A stretch of 64,000 nt of DNA from Bacteroidota bacterium (GCA_018669475.1 JABHCC010000117.1:19600-83599), one strand, 5' to 3'; shown: positions 55,450 through 64,000, counted from the stretch's first letter. Made by a program: numbers and translations. The notes: a model not told the origin generated them from the sequence alone.

Positions 55450-56205
55450 TTAAAGCAGATTAATTCGTTCAAGAGCTTTTTTTTCATTTTCCTGAGGAGT
55501 ACATTCCAGCCCCACGTAGCCAGAGTAGCCTAGTCTCGCAGCTTCTTCCAGTACTTTTTTGTAATTAATTTCACCTGTTCCCGGTTCATGGCGACCAGGA
55601 TGATCTGCAAGTTGCAGATAAGCAATTTGATCAATACCCTCCCGGATGTGACCACATAAATCACCCTCGGTGATTTGCATATGATAGAGGTCCCAATTGA
55701 GTTTTACCATAGGGGAATCTACCTCTCTGCAGATTTTTATGCCAGGTGCACTTCCGTAAAGGCAATGACCGGGATGGTCAACCCTGATATTCATAGGTTC
55801 GAGAATAAGCATAAATTCATTCTCTTCAACAATCGGAACCACAGCCTTAAGCCCAGTAGTAATCTGATCATGCATTTCTTTCTGTGTCATGCCAGGCTGA
55901 TCATCTCCACCTACAACGGTACCCATTGAACAATTTAGCCTCCTTCCAACTTTGCAAGCCTCAGATATTTGCTCAACAAATGCTGCAAGATTATCGGGAT
56001 GATTCATGCCCTTTTCCCAACCCCAGGCCGTAAACTGAGTAAGTTTCATCTGGAAATCCTCCAGACGTCTGGCCATTTTGTCAATATCCTTACCCTCTAA
56101 TTCCCATATCTCAACAGCCTCAAAGCCCGCATCAGAAGCCGCATTAATACGATCAAGAAAAGCAATATCAGTCCACCAAAGCTCAATATTAGCAGCAAAT
56201 TTCAT
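55450..56205 (-). CDS. TIM-barrel sugar isomerase (hydroxypyruvate isomerase-like)
   Basis: The 251-aa protein begins MKFAANIELWWTDIAFLDRINAASDAGFEAVEIWELEG, as in hydroxypyruvate isomerase and related xylose-isomerase-like TIM barrels. Conserved metal-ligand segments are visible: LILEPMNIRVDHPG with Glu, VKLNWDLYHMQITEG with Asp and His, YLQLADHPGRHEPGTGEINY with His, and VGLECTP with Glu. It probably interconverts a ketose or hydroxypyruvate intermediate. It is the last minus-strand gene of the sugar cluster, 16 nt after the ribulokinase gene. Confidence 0.85.
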   Translation of the reverse strand: MKFAANIELWWTDIAFLDRINAASDAGFEAVEIWELEGKDIDKMARRLEDFQMKLTQFTAWGWEKGMNHPDNLAAFVEQISEACKVGRRLNCSMGTVVGGDDQPGMTQKEMHDQITTGLKAVVPIVEENEFMLILEPMNIRVDHPGHCLYGSAPGIKICREVDSPMVKLNWDLYHMQITEGDLCGHIREGIDQIAYLQLADHPGRHEPGTGEINYKKVLEEAARLGYSGYVGLECTPQENEKKALERINLL

Positions 56206-56221
56206 TATATTATTGTATTAA

Positions 56222-57862
56222 TTAAAAACCACCGATTCCCGACTCCCGACTCCCGATTTCCCGGTATTCCATATACTTCCTGTCATAAAAACCAACCCTC
56301 TCAGAATTCGGCACATAAATCTTGTCAAAGCCTTGTCCCATTGCGACCATCGCATCATCCACCTTTGGATAGAGGTCTGCTACAGTTGCTGCAAACATTG
56401 CTGCACCATGAGCGCATGATTCATCTGTTGATGCTACTTTGATCTCCATATTCATCACATCAGCAAGAGTCTGCATGACAAAATGTGATTTTTTCGCCAC
56501 TCCTCCAATCGCAATCACTTCATTTATTGCCACTCCTTCCTCCGAAAAGCGCTCCACAATTGCCCTTGATCCGAATGCAGTCGCTTCCACCAGTGATTTG
56601 AAAATCTTAGGAGCTGATGTACCCAGACTTAGACCAGTGATTGTGGCTTTCAGTGTTGAATCAGCATCCGGGGTTCGCCTTCCGTTAAACCAATCTGTTG
56701 ATAGTGGGATTGTATCATCATCCGGCAGTTGGGCTGCTGCAGCTGAAAGTGCCGGAATTATTTTATTATAAAATTCTTCATTATCGTTATCTGGCATTAG
56801 TGAACTTGTGGCCCATGACAGCAAGTTTCTAAACCAGGCATAAACATCACCAAAAGCTGATTGACCTGCTTCCAATCCCATCATTCCGGGAACAACAGAT
56901 CCATCTACCTGTCCGCAAATTCCCCTTATAAGTTTCCCCTCTACATCTGAATTGGGAGCAATAATAATATCACAGGTTGATGTTCCCATCACTCTGACAA
57001 GGGTATAAGGCTTAATTCCGCCGCCTACTGCCCCCATATGGCAATCAAATGCACCGGCTCCAATAGCAATATTGGCTGGCAAACCCAGAATTTCAGCCCA
57101 CTTCTCACTCAGCCCTCCTACTTTATAGTCGCCAGCGAAAGTTTCTGAATATAAACGATCTCTGAAACCAGCTAAAAGCGGATCCAGGGTAGTCAGGAAT
57201 TCTTCTGAAGGTAAGCCATCAAACTCTTTGTGCCACATAGCTTTATGTCCTGCTGCACAGCGACTTCTGATTACTTTCTCTGGTTTAAGATTGCCAGTTA
57301 GCAGAGCTGGCATCCAATCACAATGTTCGATCCATGAATAAGTGGCTTTTTTCACTGAATCATCATCTCTTAGCACATGCAGTACTTTGGCCCACACCCA
57401 TTCTGAAGAATATATTCCACCTTCATATTTGGTGAAATCGATTTCCCATTTCTTTGCCAGCTCATTTATCTCATCAGCTTCCTTATTTGCAGTATGATCT
57501 TTCCATAACACGAACATAGCATTAGGATTCTCTGCAAATTCCTCGGTAAGAGCAAGTGGTACACCATCAGAATTTACCATGACAGGTGTACTGCCGGTTG
57601 TGTCAAAAGAAACTCCGACAATATTCTCCCTAATGTCAGCCCTAAGTTTTGCCTGTGATTCTTTGATCACCTGGATCATTGTATCGATATAATCCTGAGG
57701 ATGCTGTCTATACTGATTCTTTGCCGGATCACAATACAAACCCTGTTTCCAACGAGGATATTGGGCAACAGCATTTGCAACTTCTTCACCATTCATAGCA
57801 TCAACAATAACTGCCCGAACAGAATCACTACCAAAGTCAAGACCAATTACATATTTATTCAT
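56222..57862 (-). CDS. araB: Ribulokinase (FGGY family)
   Basis: The 546-aa kinase begins MNKYVIGLDFGSDSVRAVIVDAMNGEEV, the ribulokinase form of the FGGY N-terminus. It has FDTTGSTPV near residue 110, the cofactor loop VRVMGTSTCDIIIAP and the C-terminal FGGY motif IAIGGVAKKSHFVMQTLADVM. It phosphorylates L-ribulose at position 5, or a related ketose. Its last 13 residues (EIGSRESGIGGF) are encoded by a heptamer array, so the native C-terminus was probably altered or extended. Its leader has another array ending 8 nt before the ATG. Confidence 0.9.
   Translation of the reverse strand: MNKYVIGLDFGSDSVRAVIVDAMNGEEVANAVAQYPRWKQGLYCDPAKNQYRQHPQDYIDTMIQVIKESQAKLRADIRENIVGVSFDTTGSTPVMVNSDGVPLALTEEFAENPNAMFVLWKDHTANKEADEINELAKKWEIDFTKYEGGIYSSEWVWAKVLHVLRDDDSVKKATYSWIEHCDWMPALLTGNLKPEKVIRSRCAAGHKAMWHKEFDGLPSEEFLTTLDPLLAGFRDRLYSETFAGDYKVGGLSEKWAEILGLPANIAIGAGAFDCHMGAVGGGIKPYTLVRVMGTSTCDIIIAPNSDVEGKLIRGICGQVDGSVVPGMMGLEAGQSAFGDVYAWFRNLLSWATSSLMPDNDNEEFYNKIIPALSAAAAQLPDDDTIPLSTDWFNGRRTPDADSTLKATITGLSLGTSAPKIFKSLVEATAFGSRAIVERFSEEGVAINEVIAIGGVAKKSHFVMQTLADVMNMEIKVASTDESCAHGAAMFAATVADLYPKVDDAMVAMGQGFDKIYVPNSERVGFYDRKYMEYREIGSRESGIGGF
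56234..56261. repeat. Heptamer array GACTCCC inside the 3' end of araB
   Basis: Four units (GATTCCC, GACTCCC, GACTCCC, GATTTCC) lie within the last codons of the ribulokinase gene. Confidence 0.8.
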
Positions 57863-57870
57863 ATTAAAAT

Positions 57871-58011
57871 AGTTTTCAGTTTTCAGTTATCAGTTGTCAG
57901 AAGTCCGCGGTCCGGGGTCAAAAGTCCATGGTCGTTAGTCGCTGGTCGTAGGTCCAAGGAAAAGACTATCTCTTCTGAAGACTGATAACTGATAACTGAA
58001 AACTGATAACT
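57871..58011. repeat. Composite heptamer array with inverted outer arms
   Basis: Four AGTTTTC/AGTTATC units (57871-57900) are followed by eight GTCCNNG-type heptamers (57903-57959) and then four ACTGATA/ACTGAAA units (57980-58011). The outer blocks are reverse complements of each other. The array fills the gap between the isomerase stop and the araB start. Confidence 0.88.
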
Positions 58012-58017
58012 TCTTTA

Positions 58018-59415
58018 TTATACCTCAACATACTCAATTCTCAAAATATCACAAAGCATCTCCCATCTTCTTCTTGTATCTCCAAGATGCAGAGTTTGAT
58101 GATGAGTTCCTCCTGCTCTCAGCCAGGCATCATTACATTCATTCAGGCCTGATTCTGGTCTGAAATGAAAATATGGCATTTCAATAAATGGTATCGGATC
58201 AGTATCTAATATTTCACCATATGTCACAACCAATCTGAAATAATCACCTTCTATGGCCACAAGAGAAACGAAAGTTGCAGGCCCTGGTTCACCCTGAAAA
58301 ACACAGGTAGGCGGATTATCAAGGTCTCCAATTCCTAAAACGCGATCAGCAAGTCTTATCGGACGATCTTTGCGTGCAATTTTGTAATTTCCTTCGCCCA
58401 TATGACTCATAAGCATGCTGCCAAGTTTAAAATCCATGGCGTACATCTCCGTAAAATGCGCATCATCTGCCAGCAAATGTCCGGCAGCAACCATCGTTAC
58501 AGTATTTGTATCCCCTTCAGCAGCATATCCATAGCCTTCAGCCATCAGACGTGATGCTGCATACATAGGTATTTGGTCGAAACGGCCATCGCCTTTGAAT
58601 ACATCAAAATGTGCTGAGAAACCCGCATATCCACCTTCTTCAAGTAATTTCCTGAATCCCAAATACATCCTGATGGCATAACGATGATTCTTTTCAGGCA
58701 TACCTTCATCAATTTTAAAGGTTTCCTTGTTGAAGCTAATTTCCTTATCAATTTCATCGTCAGTTACCGCTTCCATATTCCGGTGCACCTGACCAATATA
58801 TTCCTTGTGGATAACCGGACCGAGGATTCTCATAAAAGAAGCCTCATCAGCGATAGTGTCGCCCATGTCATGCATTTTACCAATCTCTGCGATTTTCATC
58901 CCTTTCATTTGACTTGCCGTCATAGCGGCATGACTCCAGTCATTAACAAAAGATTTGAACTCCTGATCTTTCCAATAGCCGGTGCAGATTGCATAAGTAG
59001 ATCCAATTGTGCGCAACAGTGTGTTTGAGATGTCCTGCGCCCCATGAATTCCCTGATTATAAGTCAGATCATCCATGTTCCAGTCATCTGTAACCTCAGG
59101 AACCGGCTGAGTGTTAGTAAGAAGAACAGGCAAGTTGTTCTCTCTGAAGGCTCTGACAATCCTCATTCCGGGACCATAGGTCAGCATCACAATCATAATT
59201 CCATCCAGGCGCTCAGCATTAAACTGAGCAACGATTTCCTCAATGTTCTTTCGGTCACGTGCAGCCCGGGGAAAAACAAGGTCAATATCACTTTCAAATT
59301 CTTTCACTATCTCCCTGGCATAAGCCTCCTGGCGTTCAGTAATTCCAGGTAAGGATTTATCGTATAACTCCTGCATAATTCCCAGGAGTCCGATTTTAGG
59401 TTTACGAATTGGCAT
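58018..59415 (-). CDS. L-arabinose/L-fucose isomerase-family protein
   Basis: The 465-aa protein begins KIGLLGIMQELYDKSLPGITERQEAYAREIV. Active-site-like segments are visible: SAHFDVFKGDGRFDQIPMYAASRLMAEGYGYAAEGDTNT with Asp/Glu and GTHHQTLHLGDTRRRWEML with His residues. This is the AraA/FucI fold, which isomerises an aldose to a ketose with a divalent metal. It is shorter than canonical AraA (about 500 aa), so the true sugar may differ from L-arabinose. Its product would feed the ribulokinase downstream. A heptamer array ends 6 nt before its ATG. Confidence 0.85.
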   Translation of the reverse strand: MPIRKPKIGLLGIMQELYDKSLPGITERQEAYAREIVKEFESDIDLVFPRAARDRKNIEEIVAQFNAERLDGIMIVMLTYGPGMRIVRAFRENNLPVLLTNTQPVPEVTDDWNMDDLTYNQGIHGAQDISNTLLRTIGSTYAICTGYWKDQEFKSFVNDWSHAAMTASQMKGMKIAEIGKMHDMGDTIADEASFMRILGPVIHKEYIGQVHRNMEAVTDDEIDKEISFNKETFKIDEGMPEKNHRYAIRMYLGFRKLLEEGGYAGFSAHFDVFKGDGRFDQIPMYAASRLMAEGYGYAAEGDTNTVTMVAAGHLLADDAHFTEMYAMDFKLGSMLMSHMGEGNYKIARKDRPIRLADRVLGIGDLDNPPTCVFQGEPGPATFVSLVAIEGDYFRLVVTYGEILDTDPIPFIEMPYFHFRPESGLNECNDAWLRAGGTHHQTLHLGDTRRRWEMLCDILRIEYVEV

Positions 59416-59421
59416 AAAAAA

Positions 59422-59515
59422 AGTTTTCAGTTTTCAGTTTTCAGTTTTCAGTTAAAAAAGTCATCAGTCATCAGTTATCAGCAAGAATAAGAAATAAGTT
59501 ATAAGAAATAAGTAA
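59422..59515. repeat. Heptamer arrays AGTTTTC and GTCATCA
   Basis: Four exact AGTTTTC units (59422-59449), then three GTCATCA/GTTATCA units (59460-59481) and a looser AGAAATAAGTT repeat (59484-59515) fill the gap between the symporter stop and the isomerase start. Confidence 0.82.
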
Positions 59516-59522
59516 TATGCTA

Positions 59523-61181
59523 TTACCAGAAGTATATGTAGAAACCTATTACTACTGTTAGAATAATTACTGAATTTACTATATCCCAGTTGCTGTAGCT
59601 GGCTCTTGTGATTGCTCTTTGTTCGGGTGATGCTGAATAGTATGTTAAGCCTTTCACCTGATCCGGATGTGGAGGTTTTGTCATTAAACTAACCACCACA
59701 ATTACTCCTATACATATCGCAAACAAGTAGATACAATAGTGTAGCCAGTTTGGTGCAACAAAAATATTATAGAGTAATCCTTCATGATCTAATGAAGATT
59801 CAAATACTTTCAGACCTAAGCGTGTCATTCCGAGTACAAATCCAACAATAAGTCCCCACATTCCTCCCTGAGCTGAGGCTCGTTTCCAGAATACTCCAAG
59901 CAGGAATACAGCTGCTATTCCCGGAGCCAGTAAGGACTGTACATCCTGCAGATATTCATATAAAACCTTGCCTATACTTTTCATAACCGGAATCCAGAGT
60001 ATGCCAAGGATCACAATTACGACAGTCGCTATTCGACCAATTTGCACTAATTTTTTTTCAGGCGTATTCGGTCGGTATTTCTGGTAGAAATCAACCGTAA
60101 ACAACATAGCTGAAGAATTGAAAAGACTTGCCAGTGAGCTCATCAGTGCTGCAATGAGTCCTCCCACTACAATTCCTTTCACACCTATTGGCAACAATTG
60201 TGATACAAGAGTAGGAAATGCAGCATCTGAACTGCTAAGTTCAATCAGCCCTTTTTCATTCAAAGCGTAGGCGATCATTCCGGGGATCAGAAAGATAAAT
60301 ACCGGTAGAAGTTTCATGTATCCCCCGAATATAGCTCCTCTTCTTGCCTGTGTCTGGTCCCTACCGGATAATACCCTTTGCACAATATATTGGTCAGTGC
60401 ACCAATACCAAAAACCAATTATAGCAGATCCCAACAGAACTCCTGTCCAGGGGAAATCAGGATCATTTCTTGATCTGATCAGGCTGGTCATCTCGTCTCC
60501 CTGCATGGTCACATTGGCCCGGCAAATTTCCATTAACTCATTCCAACCACCAAGCTTTGTTAAACCGATAACCAGAATAACAATAGAACCAATCAGTAAT
60601 ATTGGTGTCTGTAAAATCGAAGTATATAATACAGATTTCATTCCGCCAATAACTGTGAATATCCCGGTAAGAACCACTAAGCCGATAGCCCCCACCCAGA
60701 AAAAGTCAATGCCCATAAATGTTTCGATACCAAGCACCTCCTTAAATACTATGCCACCTGCGTATACAGTAACAGCTACTTTTGTTAGTACATAGCTAAC
60801 CAGAGATATGATTGAAAGAAATGATCTTGATGCAGCGTTATATCTTTTCTCAAGAAATTCAGGCATTGTAAAAACCCCACTTCGGGCATAAAATGGTACA
60901 AATACCCAACCCAGAATGAGAATCAGCCAGCCATGCATTTCCCAGTGGGCCATAGCCATACCTGTACTTGCACCCGCACCAGCCAGACCAACAAGATGTT
61001 CAGATCCAATATTTGATGCGAAAATTGAAGCCCCGATTGCCAGCCAAGTTGCATCCCTCCCTGCTAAAAAATAGTCGGTGGAAGTATCCTCCTTCATCCG
61101 GCTTACCCATATGATAATTCCAAGCAAAGCAAGGCCAAAGATCCCGAGAACAGACCAGTCTAACCAATGAAATCCAACCAT
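59523..61181 (-). CDS. Sodium:solute symporter (SSS/SGLT family)
   Basis: The 552-aa protein has about 13-14 membrane segments. SSS hallmarks include STDYFLAGRDATWLAIGASIFASNIGSEHLVGLAGAGASTG near the N-terminus, GGMKSVLYTSILQ, FWYWCTDQYIVQRVLSGRDQTQARRG and GLIAALMSSLASLFNSSAMLFTVDFYQKY. It belongs to the SGLT-like branch and most likely imports the sugar handled by the downstream isomerase and kinase, using a sodium gradient. The start codon lies next to the composite repeat at 61280-61427. Confidence 0.92.
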   Translation of the reverse strand: MVGFHWLDWSVLGIFGLALLGIIIWVSRMKEDTSTDYFLAGRDATWLAIGASIFASNIGSEHLVGLAGAGASTGMAMAHWEMHGWLILILGWVFVPFYARSGVFTMPEFLEKRYNAASRSFLSIISLVSYVLTKVAVTVYAGGIVFKEVLGIETFMGIDFFWVGAIGLVVLTGIFTVIGGMKSVLYTSILQTPILLIGSIVILVIGLTKLGGWNELMEICRANVTMQGDEMTSLIRSRNDPDFPWTGVLLGSAIIGFWYWCTDQYIVQRVLSGRDQTQARRGAIFGGYMKLLPVFIFLIPGMIAYALNEKGLIELSSSDAAFPTLVSQLLPIGVKGIVVGGLIAALMSSLASLFNSSAMLFTVDFYQKYRPNTPEKKLVQIGRIATVVIVILGILWIPVMKSIGKVLYEYLQDVQSLLAPGIAAVFLLGVFWKRASAQGGMWGLIVGFVLGMTRLGLKVFESSLDHEGLLYNIFVAPNWLHYCIYLFAICIGVIVVVSLMTKPPHPDQVKGLTYYSASPEQRAITRASYSNWDIVNSVIILTVVIGFYIYFW

Positions 61182-61279
61182 ATCAGTTTTGTTGTTTTGG
61201 TTTACACAAGTATTAAACGTTGAATTTACACTTTTTGTTTGTCAAAAAGAAATGAGGACCGAAGATCCGGGGGACCAAA

Positions 61280-61427
61280 GTCCATGGTCGTTGGTCGTTG
61301 GTCAGGACTTGGCGTCACGATCGGCGTCACGATTGGCGTCACGATCGGCGTCACGATTGGCGTCACGATCGGCGTCACGATTGGCGTCACGATTGGCGTC
61401 ACGATCGGCGTCACGATTGGCGTCACG
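61280..61427. repeat. Composite array: GTCCATG/GTCGTTG heptamers then 12-bp GGCGTCACGATY units
   Basis: Four heptamers (61280-61307) are followed by nine full and one partial 12-bp unit GGCGTCACGATC/GGCGTCACGATT (61311-61427). The track ORFs here (VTIGVTIG..., SASRLASR...) are translations of the repeat. The order equals that of the array at 43657 read on the other strand. Confidence 0.92.
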
Positions 61428-61431
61428 CCTC

Positions 61432-62364
61432 CTAACTATTCTCCCAAGTTTCTCGATAAATGGGCTTCAGAATTTCTTGAACTTCAGCGAGTAATTGTTT
61501 ATTGATGGCTTCTTCAGTCCATCGGGCATTTTTAATGATATTATCAGGATTGGACGTGCTTACGAGTGTAGTTGCGATATAAGGATGATTGACAGCATAT
61601 TGGATAGCAAGTTTTTCTATTGGATAATCTTTGGATTTACAGTGATCTGCTGCTTTCTTACATGCATTTTTAATGGCATTTGAAGCAGGATGCCAGGCAG
61701 GAGCACCTCTCTCACTTAATAGGCCCATACTTAATGGTGAGGCATTAATGATTCCAACATTATTGCCATGGTAAAATTCTGTATCATCGGCCAGGGCATC
61801 GTCGTTGATACAATAATGGCAGAAGTTCAAAATGGTTTCAATATGTCCCTTTGGAGCTTTTTCAACAAGGTATTTTAATTGATCAAGGGGCAGACCTGTG
61901 ATTCCCACGTGACCAACCACACCTTTATTCTTCATCTCATGCAAAGCTGGCAGAGTTTCCTGTATAATTTGATTCAGGTCGCTAAATTCAATATCATGGC
62001 AGTTGATTAAATCAATGTATTCAATATTTAGTCTGTCCATACTTTCTTCAACACTTCGAACTGCCCGCTTCCCTGAATAATCCCATGTTTTAACACCATC
62101 TTTTCCGTAACGTCCGACTTTAGTGGATAAGTAATAACTCTTGCGGTCGATGTGTTTTAATGCTTTACCCAGAACAGTTTCAGCTTTCGTGAATCCATAA
62201 TAGGGAGATACATCAATGAAGTTGATTCCTGAATCTATGGCTGCATAAACTGCTTCTATAGCGCGACCCTCATCTATATCATGAAAAACTCCTCCAAGTG
62301 ATGAAGCGCCAAAACTAAGGATGGAAACATCTAATCCGGTAGCCCCCAATTGCCTGTATAACAT
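61432..62364 (-). CDS. Aldo/keto reductase
   Basis: The track ORF opens at 62556, but its first 64 residues are not protein-like. The ATG at 62364 (MLYRQLGATGLDVSILSFGASSLGG) is the standard AKR start and gives 310 aa. The catalytic set is visible: Asp/Tyr in INFIDVSPYYGFTKAETVLGKAL, Lys in YYLSTKVGRYG and His in YIDLINCHDIEF. The C-terminal NAD(P)-binding part is TTLVSTSNPDNIIKNARWTEE. It probably oxidises or reduces a sugar such as L-fucose or L-galactose. It belongs to the sugar cluster by position. Confidence 0.9.
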   Translation of the reverse strand: MLYRQLGATGLDVSILSFGASSLGGVFHDIDEGRAIEAVYAAIDSGINFIDVSPYYGFTKAETVLGKALKHIDRKSYYLSTKVGRYGKDGVKTWDYSGKRAVRSVEESMDRLNIEYIDLINCHDIEFSDLNQIIQETLPALHEMKNKGVVGHVGITGLPLDQLKYLVEKAPKGHIETILNFCHYCINDDALADDTEFYHGNNVGIINASPLSMGLLSERGAPAWHPASNAIKNACKKAADHCKSKDYPIEKLAIQYAVNHPYIATTLVSTSNPDNIIKNARWTEEAINKQLLAEVQEILKPIYRETWENS

Positions 62365-62599
62365 AGTTCTGATGTGATAAATTATTTTGAAAAACCCAAA
62401 GTTAGCAATAACTTGTATTCCTTCTTGACAATGAATTTTTTTCTCTTTACATTTGACATGGCATGGAATAGAATAGAATAGTTTCGAGGAGGAGAGTGAA
62501 AGACTTAAAGTTCTTAAATTGCTCAAAGTGCCTGTTTTACTTATGGCATCCAACAAACTAAAGAAACACAGATATTAAATATTAAAACCTTTGAATAAA

Positions 62600-63997
62600 A
62601 TGAAAAAACCTCTTGATCGTCGATCTTTCTTGCGGGTATCTGCTCTAACAGGTGCTTTTATGGGGATTCCCGGACTTGGCATGGCTGGAAAAAGGGCCGA
62701 TGCTGAAGAAATTCTTGACCGTATTGGACACGTACCTGCACCAGGTGGCAAATCAGTAATGGGTCTCACAGTTGATCCGATAAAGCAAGTTCGTGTTGGT
62801 ATTATTGGCCTCGGTAATCGCGGTAGCGGCATGTCCAGACACATAGAAGTAATGTCTCCGGATAAGGCAAAAGTTGTTGCTATTTGTGACATCCAGGATA
62901 AGAAAGCTGATGCTGTTTATTCACGGATGAAGAAGAATGGGCATGATCCGGCAGTTTATAAGGGCTCACCTAATGCTTGGAAAAAACTGGTTGAAAGGGA
63001 TGATCTTGACCTGGTTCTGATTTTTACCAACTGGAAGTGGCATACACCAATGGCTGTTTATGCTATGGAGCAAGGAAAACATGTAGCAACCGAGGTGCCT
63101 GCATCTTATACGATTGAAGATACATGGAAGCTGGTAATGACAGCTGAGGAGACTCAGCGCAACTGCATGATGCTAGAGAATGTATGTTACGGGAATGAAG
63201 AATTATGGATGTTGAAAATGGTTCAGGACGGAGTATTTGGCACTCTTACCTATGCTGAAGCAGCGTATATTCATAATCTTCGTGGCATGTTGTTTGGCAA
63301 TTCTTATTATAATCAATGGAGAATTCGTCACCACCTGAATCGTGATGCAAACCTTTATACCACTCACGGACTCGGACCAGTTGCTCAGTATATGGATATT
63401 GATCGTGGAGACCGCTTTGACTATCTCACTTCTATGAGTAGTCCGGCTGCATCACTTGCCGAGCATTCAAAAAACGTTGACCGCAATGATGAGTTTTACA
63501 ACCGCGATGATTTCAAGCATGGCGACATGAATACCTCATTGATCAAAACTGCAAAAGGCAGAATGATTCATCTGTATCATGATGTTGTTACCCCAAGACC
63601 ATACTCTCGTAAAAACTGTTTGGCTGGAACTAAAGGTTATCACGAAGGTTATCCCAGTCGTCTGGCAGTTGAAGGCAAAGGGCACGGATGGCTCAATGAT
63701 GATGACTATAAAGCCATGCGTGAAAAGTACAATCATCCTATATGGGACAGGATGAAAAAGGAAATTGAACTGTACGGCGGACACGGAGGAATGGACTTTG
63801 TTGAGATGTTCAGAATGATTGACAACCTGAACAAAGGATTACCACTTGACATGGATGTTTACGATGCTGCATCATGGAGTGTCGTAGGACCATTATCAGA
63901 GATCTCAGTCGAAATGGGTTCAGTACCGGTTAAATTCCCCGATTTCACAAGAGGAAAGTGGCAGGAAGAGAGAACGCTTGGGATACTTGAATATTAA
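62600..63997 (+). CDS. GH109-like Gfo/Idh/MocA oxidoreductase with Tat signal
   Basis: The track start (62591) is a TTG; the ATG at 62600 gives MKKPLDRRSFLRVSALTG, a Tat signal with the twin-Arg motif, and 465 aa. The Rossmann motif VRVGIIGLGNRGSGMS follows near residue 68, then VAICDIQDKKA and the Gfo/Idh/MocA Lys segment MEQGKHVATEVPA. EAAYIHNLRG and TTHGLGPVAQYMDIDRGDRF match GH109 NAD-dependent glycosidases such as alpha-N-acetylgalactosaminidase. It is exported to the periplasm with bound NAD. It ends 3 nt before the window edge; the exact glycoside is unknown. Confidence 0.87.
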   Translation: MKKPLDRRSFLRVSALTGAFMGIPGLGMAGKRADAEEILDRIGHVPAPGGKSVMGLTVDPIKQVRVGIIGLGNRGSGMSRHIEVMSPDKAKVVAICDIQDKKADAVYSRMKKNGHDPAVYKGSPNAWKKLVERDDLDLVLIFTNWKWHTPMAVYAMEQGKHVATEVPASYTIEDTWKLVMTAEETQRNCMMLENVCYGNEELWMLKMVQDGVFGTLTYAEAAYIHNLRGMLFGNSYYNQWRIRHHLNRDANLYTTHGLGPVAQYMDIDRGDRFDYLTSMSSPAASLAEHSKNVDRNDEFYNRDDFKHGDMNTSLIKTAKGRMIHLYHDVVTPRPYSRKNCLAGTKGYHEGYPSRLAVEGKGHGWLNDDDYKAMREKYNHPIWDRMKKEIELYGGHGGMDFVEMFRMIDNLNKGLPLDMDVYDAASWSVVGPLSEISVEMGSVPVKFPDFTRGKWQEERTLGILEY

Positions 63998-64000
63998 AAA

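Noticed and set aside
61226-61505. Three ORFs with periodic translations (VTIGVTIG, SASRLASR, VTPIVTPI)
   Set aside because: They are translations of the 12-bp tandem repeat in different frames, with no start context or family.
62365-62556. N-terminal 64 residues of the aldo/keto reductase ORF
   Set aside because: They are not protein-like and precede the standard AKR start at 62364.

Overview
The window comes from a Bacteroidota chromosome, most likely a Bacteroidales/Marinilabiliales-type marine or sediment bacterium. The evidence is: several secreted proteins ending in type IX secretion (T9SS) sorting domains; gldF/gldG; a FISUMP lipoprotein, a DUF4249 lipoprotein and LytTR regulators; a PPi-dependent phosphofructokinase; and promoters matching the Bacteroidota consensus TTTG-N19-TAnnTTTG (best seen at the HU gene). 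I ran no database search; all family calls are from motif recognition.

Region 1 (1-5341, minus strand) is the standout: an aprB-aprA-qmoA-qmoB operon encoding dissimilatory adenylylsulfate (APS) reductase and the Qmo electron-transfer complex. qmoB runs off the left edge, and qmoC, sat and dsr genes are not in view. This is core dissimilatory sulfur machinery in an otherwise typical Bacteroidota setting. Region 2 (5457-8969) holds two lipoproteins. Region 3 (9076-15225, minus) is central metabolism: gnd, pdxB, a LarA-like protein, a HAD hydrolase and PPi-PFK. Region 4 (15361-23831, plus) has surE, a small membrane protein, lpxB, gldF, gldG, a DUF4340 protein, dnaN, a DnaQ-like exonuclease and an FAH-family protein. 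Region 5 (23832-27348) has an aminotransferase, a LytTR regulator, a TrmH-like methylase, HU and tRNA-Ser(UGA).

Region 6 (about 27.6-41.1 kb) looks accessory and is AT-rich in its middle. It holds a large beta-propeller T9SS protein, a FISUMP lipoprotein, a stretch of gene remnants (histidine kinase, LtrA, VOC, DUF885), a very large hybrid histidine kinase apparently split by a one-base frameshift, a REC-kinase, and an orphan 100-aa gene flanked by 8-mer repeats. Region 7 (41.1-55.4 kb) has a proline-racemase-superfamily enzyme, a T9SS esterase, an HMA lipoprotein, a class V aminotransferase, a C10 peptidase, a gluzincin-like protease, a LytS/LytTR two-component pair and two tandem FG-GAP T9SS proteins. 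Region 8 (55.4-64 kb) is a sugar-use cluster: TIM-barrel isomerase, ribulokinase, arabinose/fucose-type isomerase, SSS symporter, aldo/keto reductase and a GH109-like oxidoreductase.

A second theme is a set of short-period tandem repeats (mostly 7-mers, also 6-, 8-, 10- and 12/13-mers) in intergenic gaps across the window. The same motif families recur at unlinked loci. One family (AGTTATC/AGTTTTC) sits 6-9 nt upstream of the start codon of four different genes, so it forms the end of their mRNA leaders. Another array has entered the 3' end of the ribulokinase gene. These arrays, together with the Apr/Qmo operon, are the least ordinary parts of the window.
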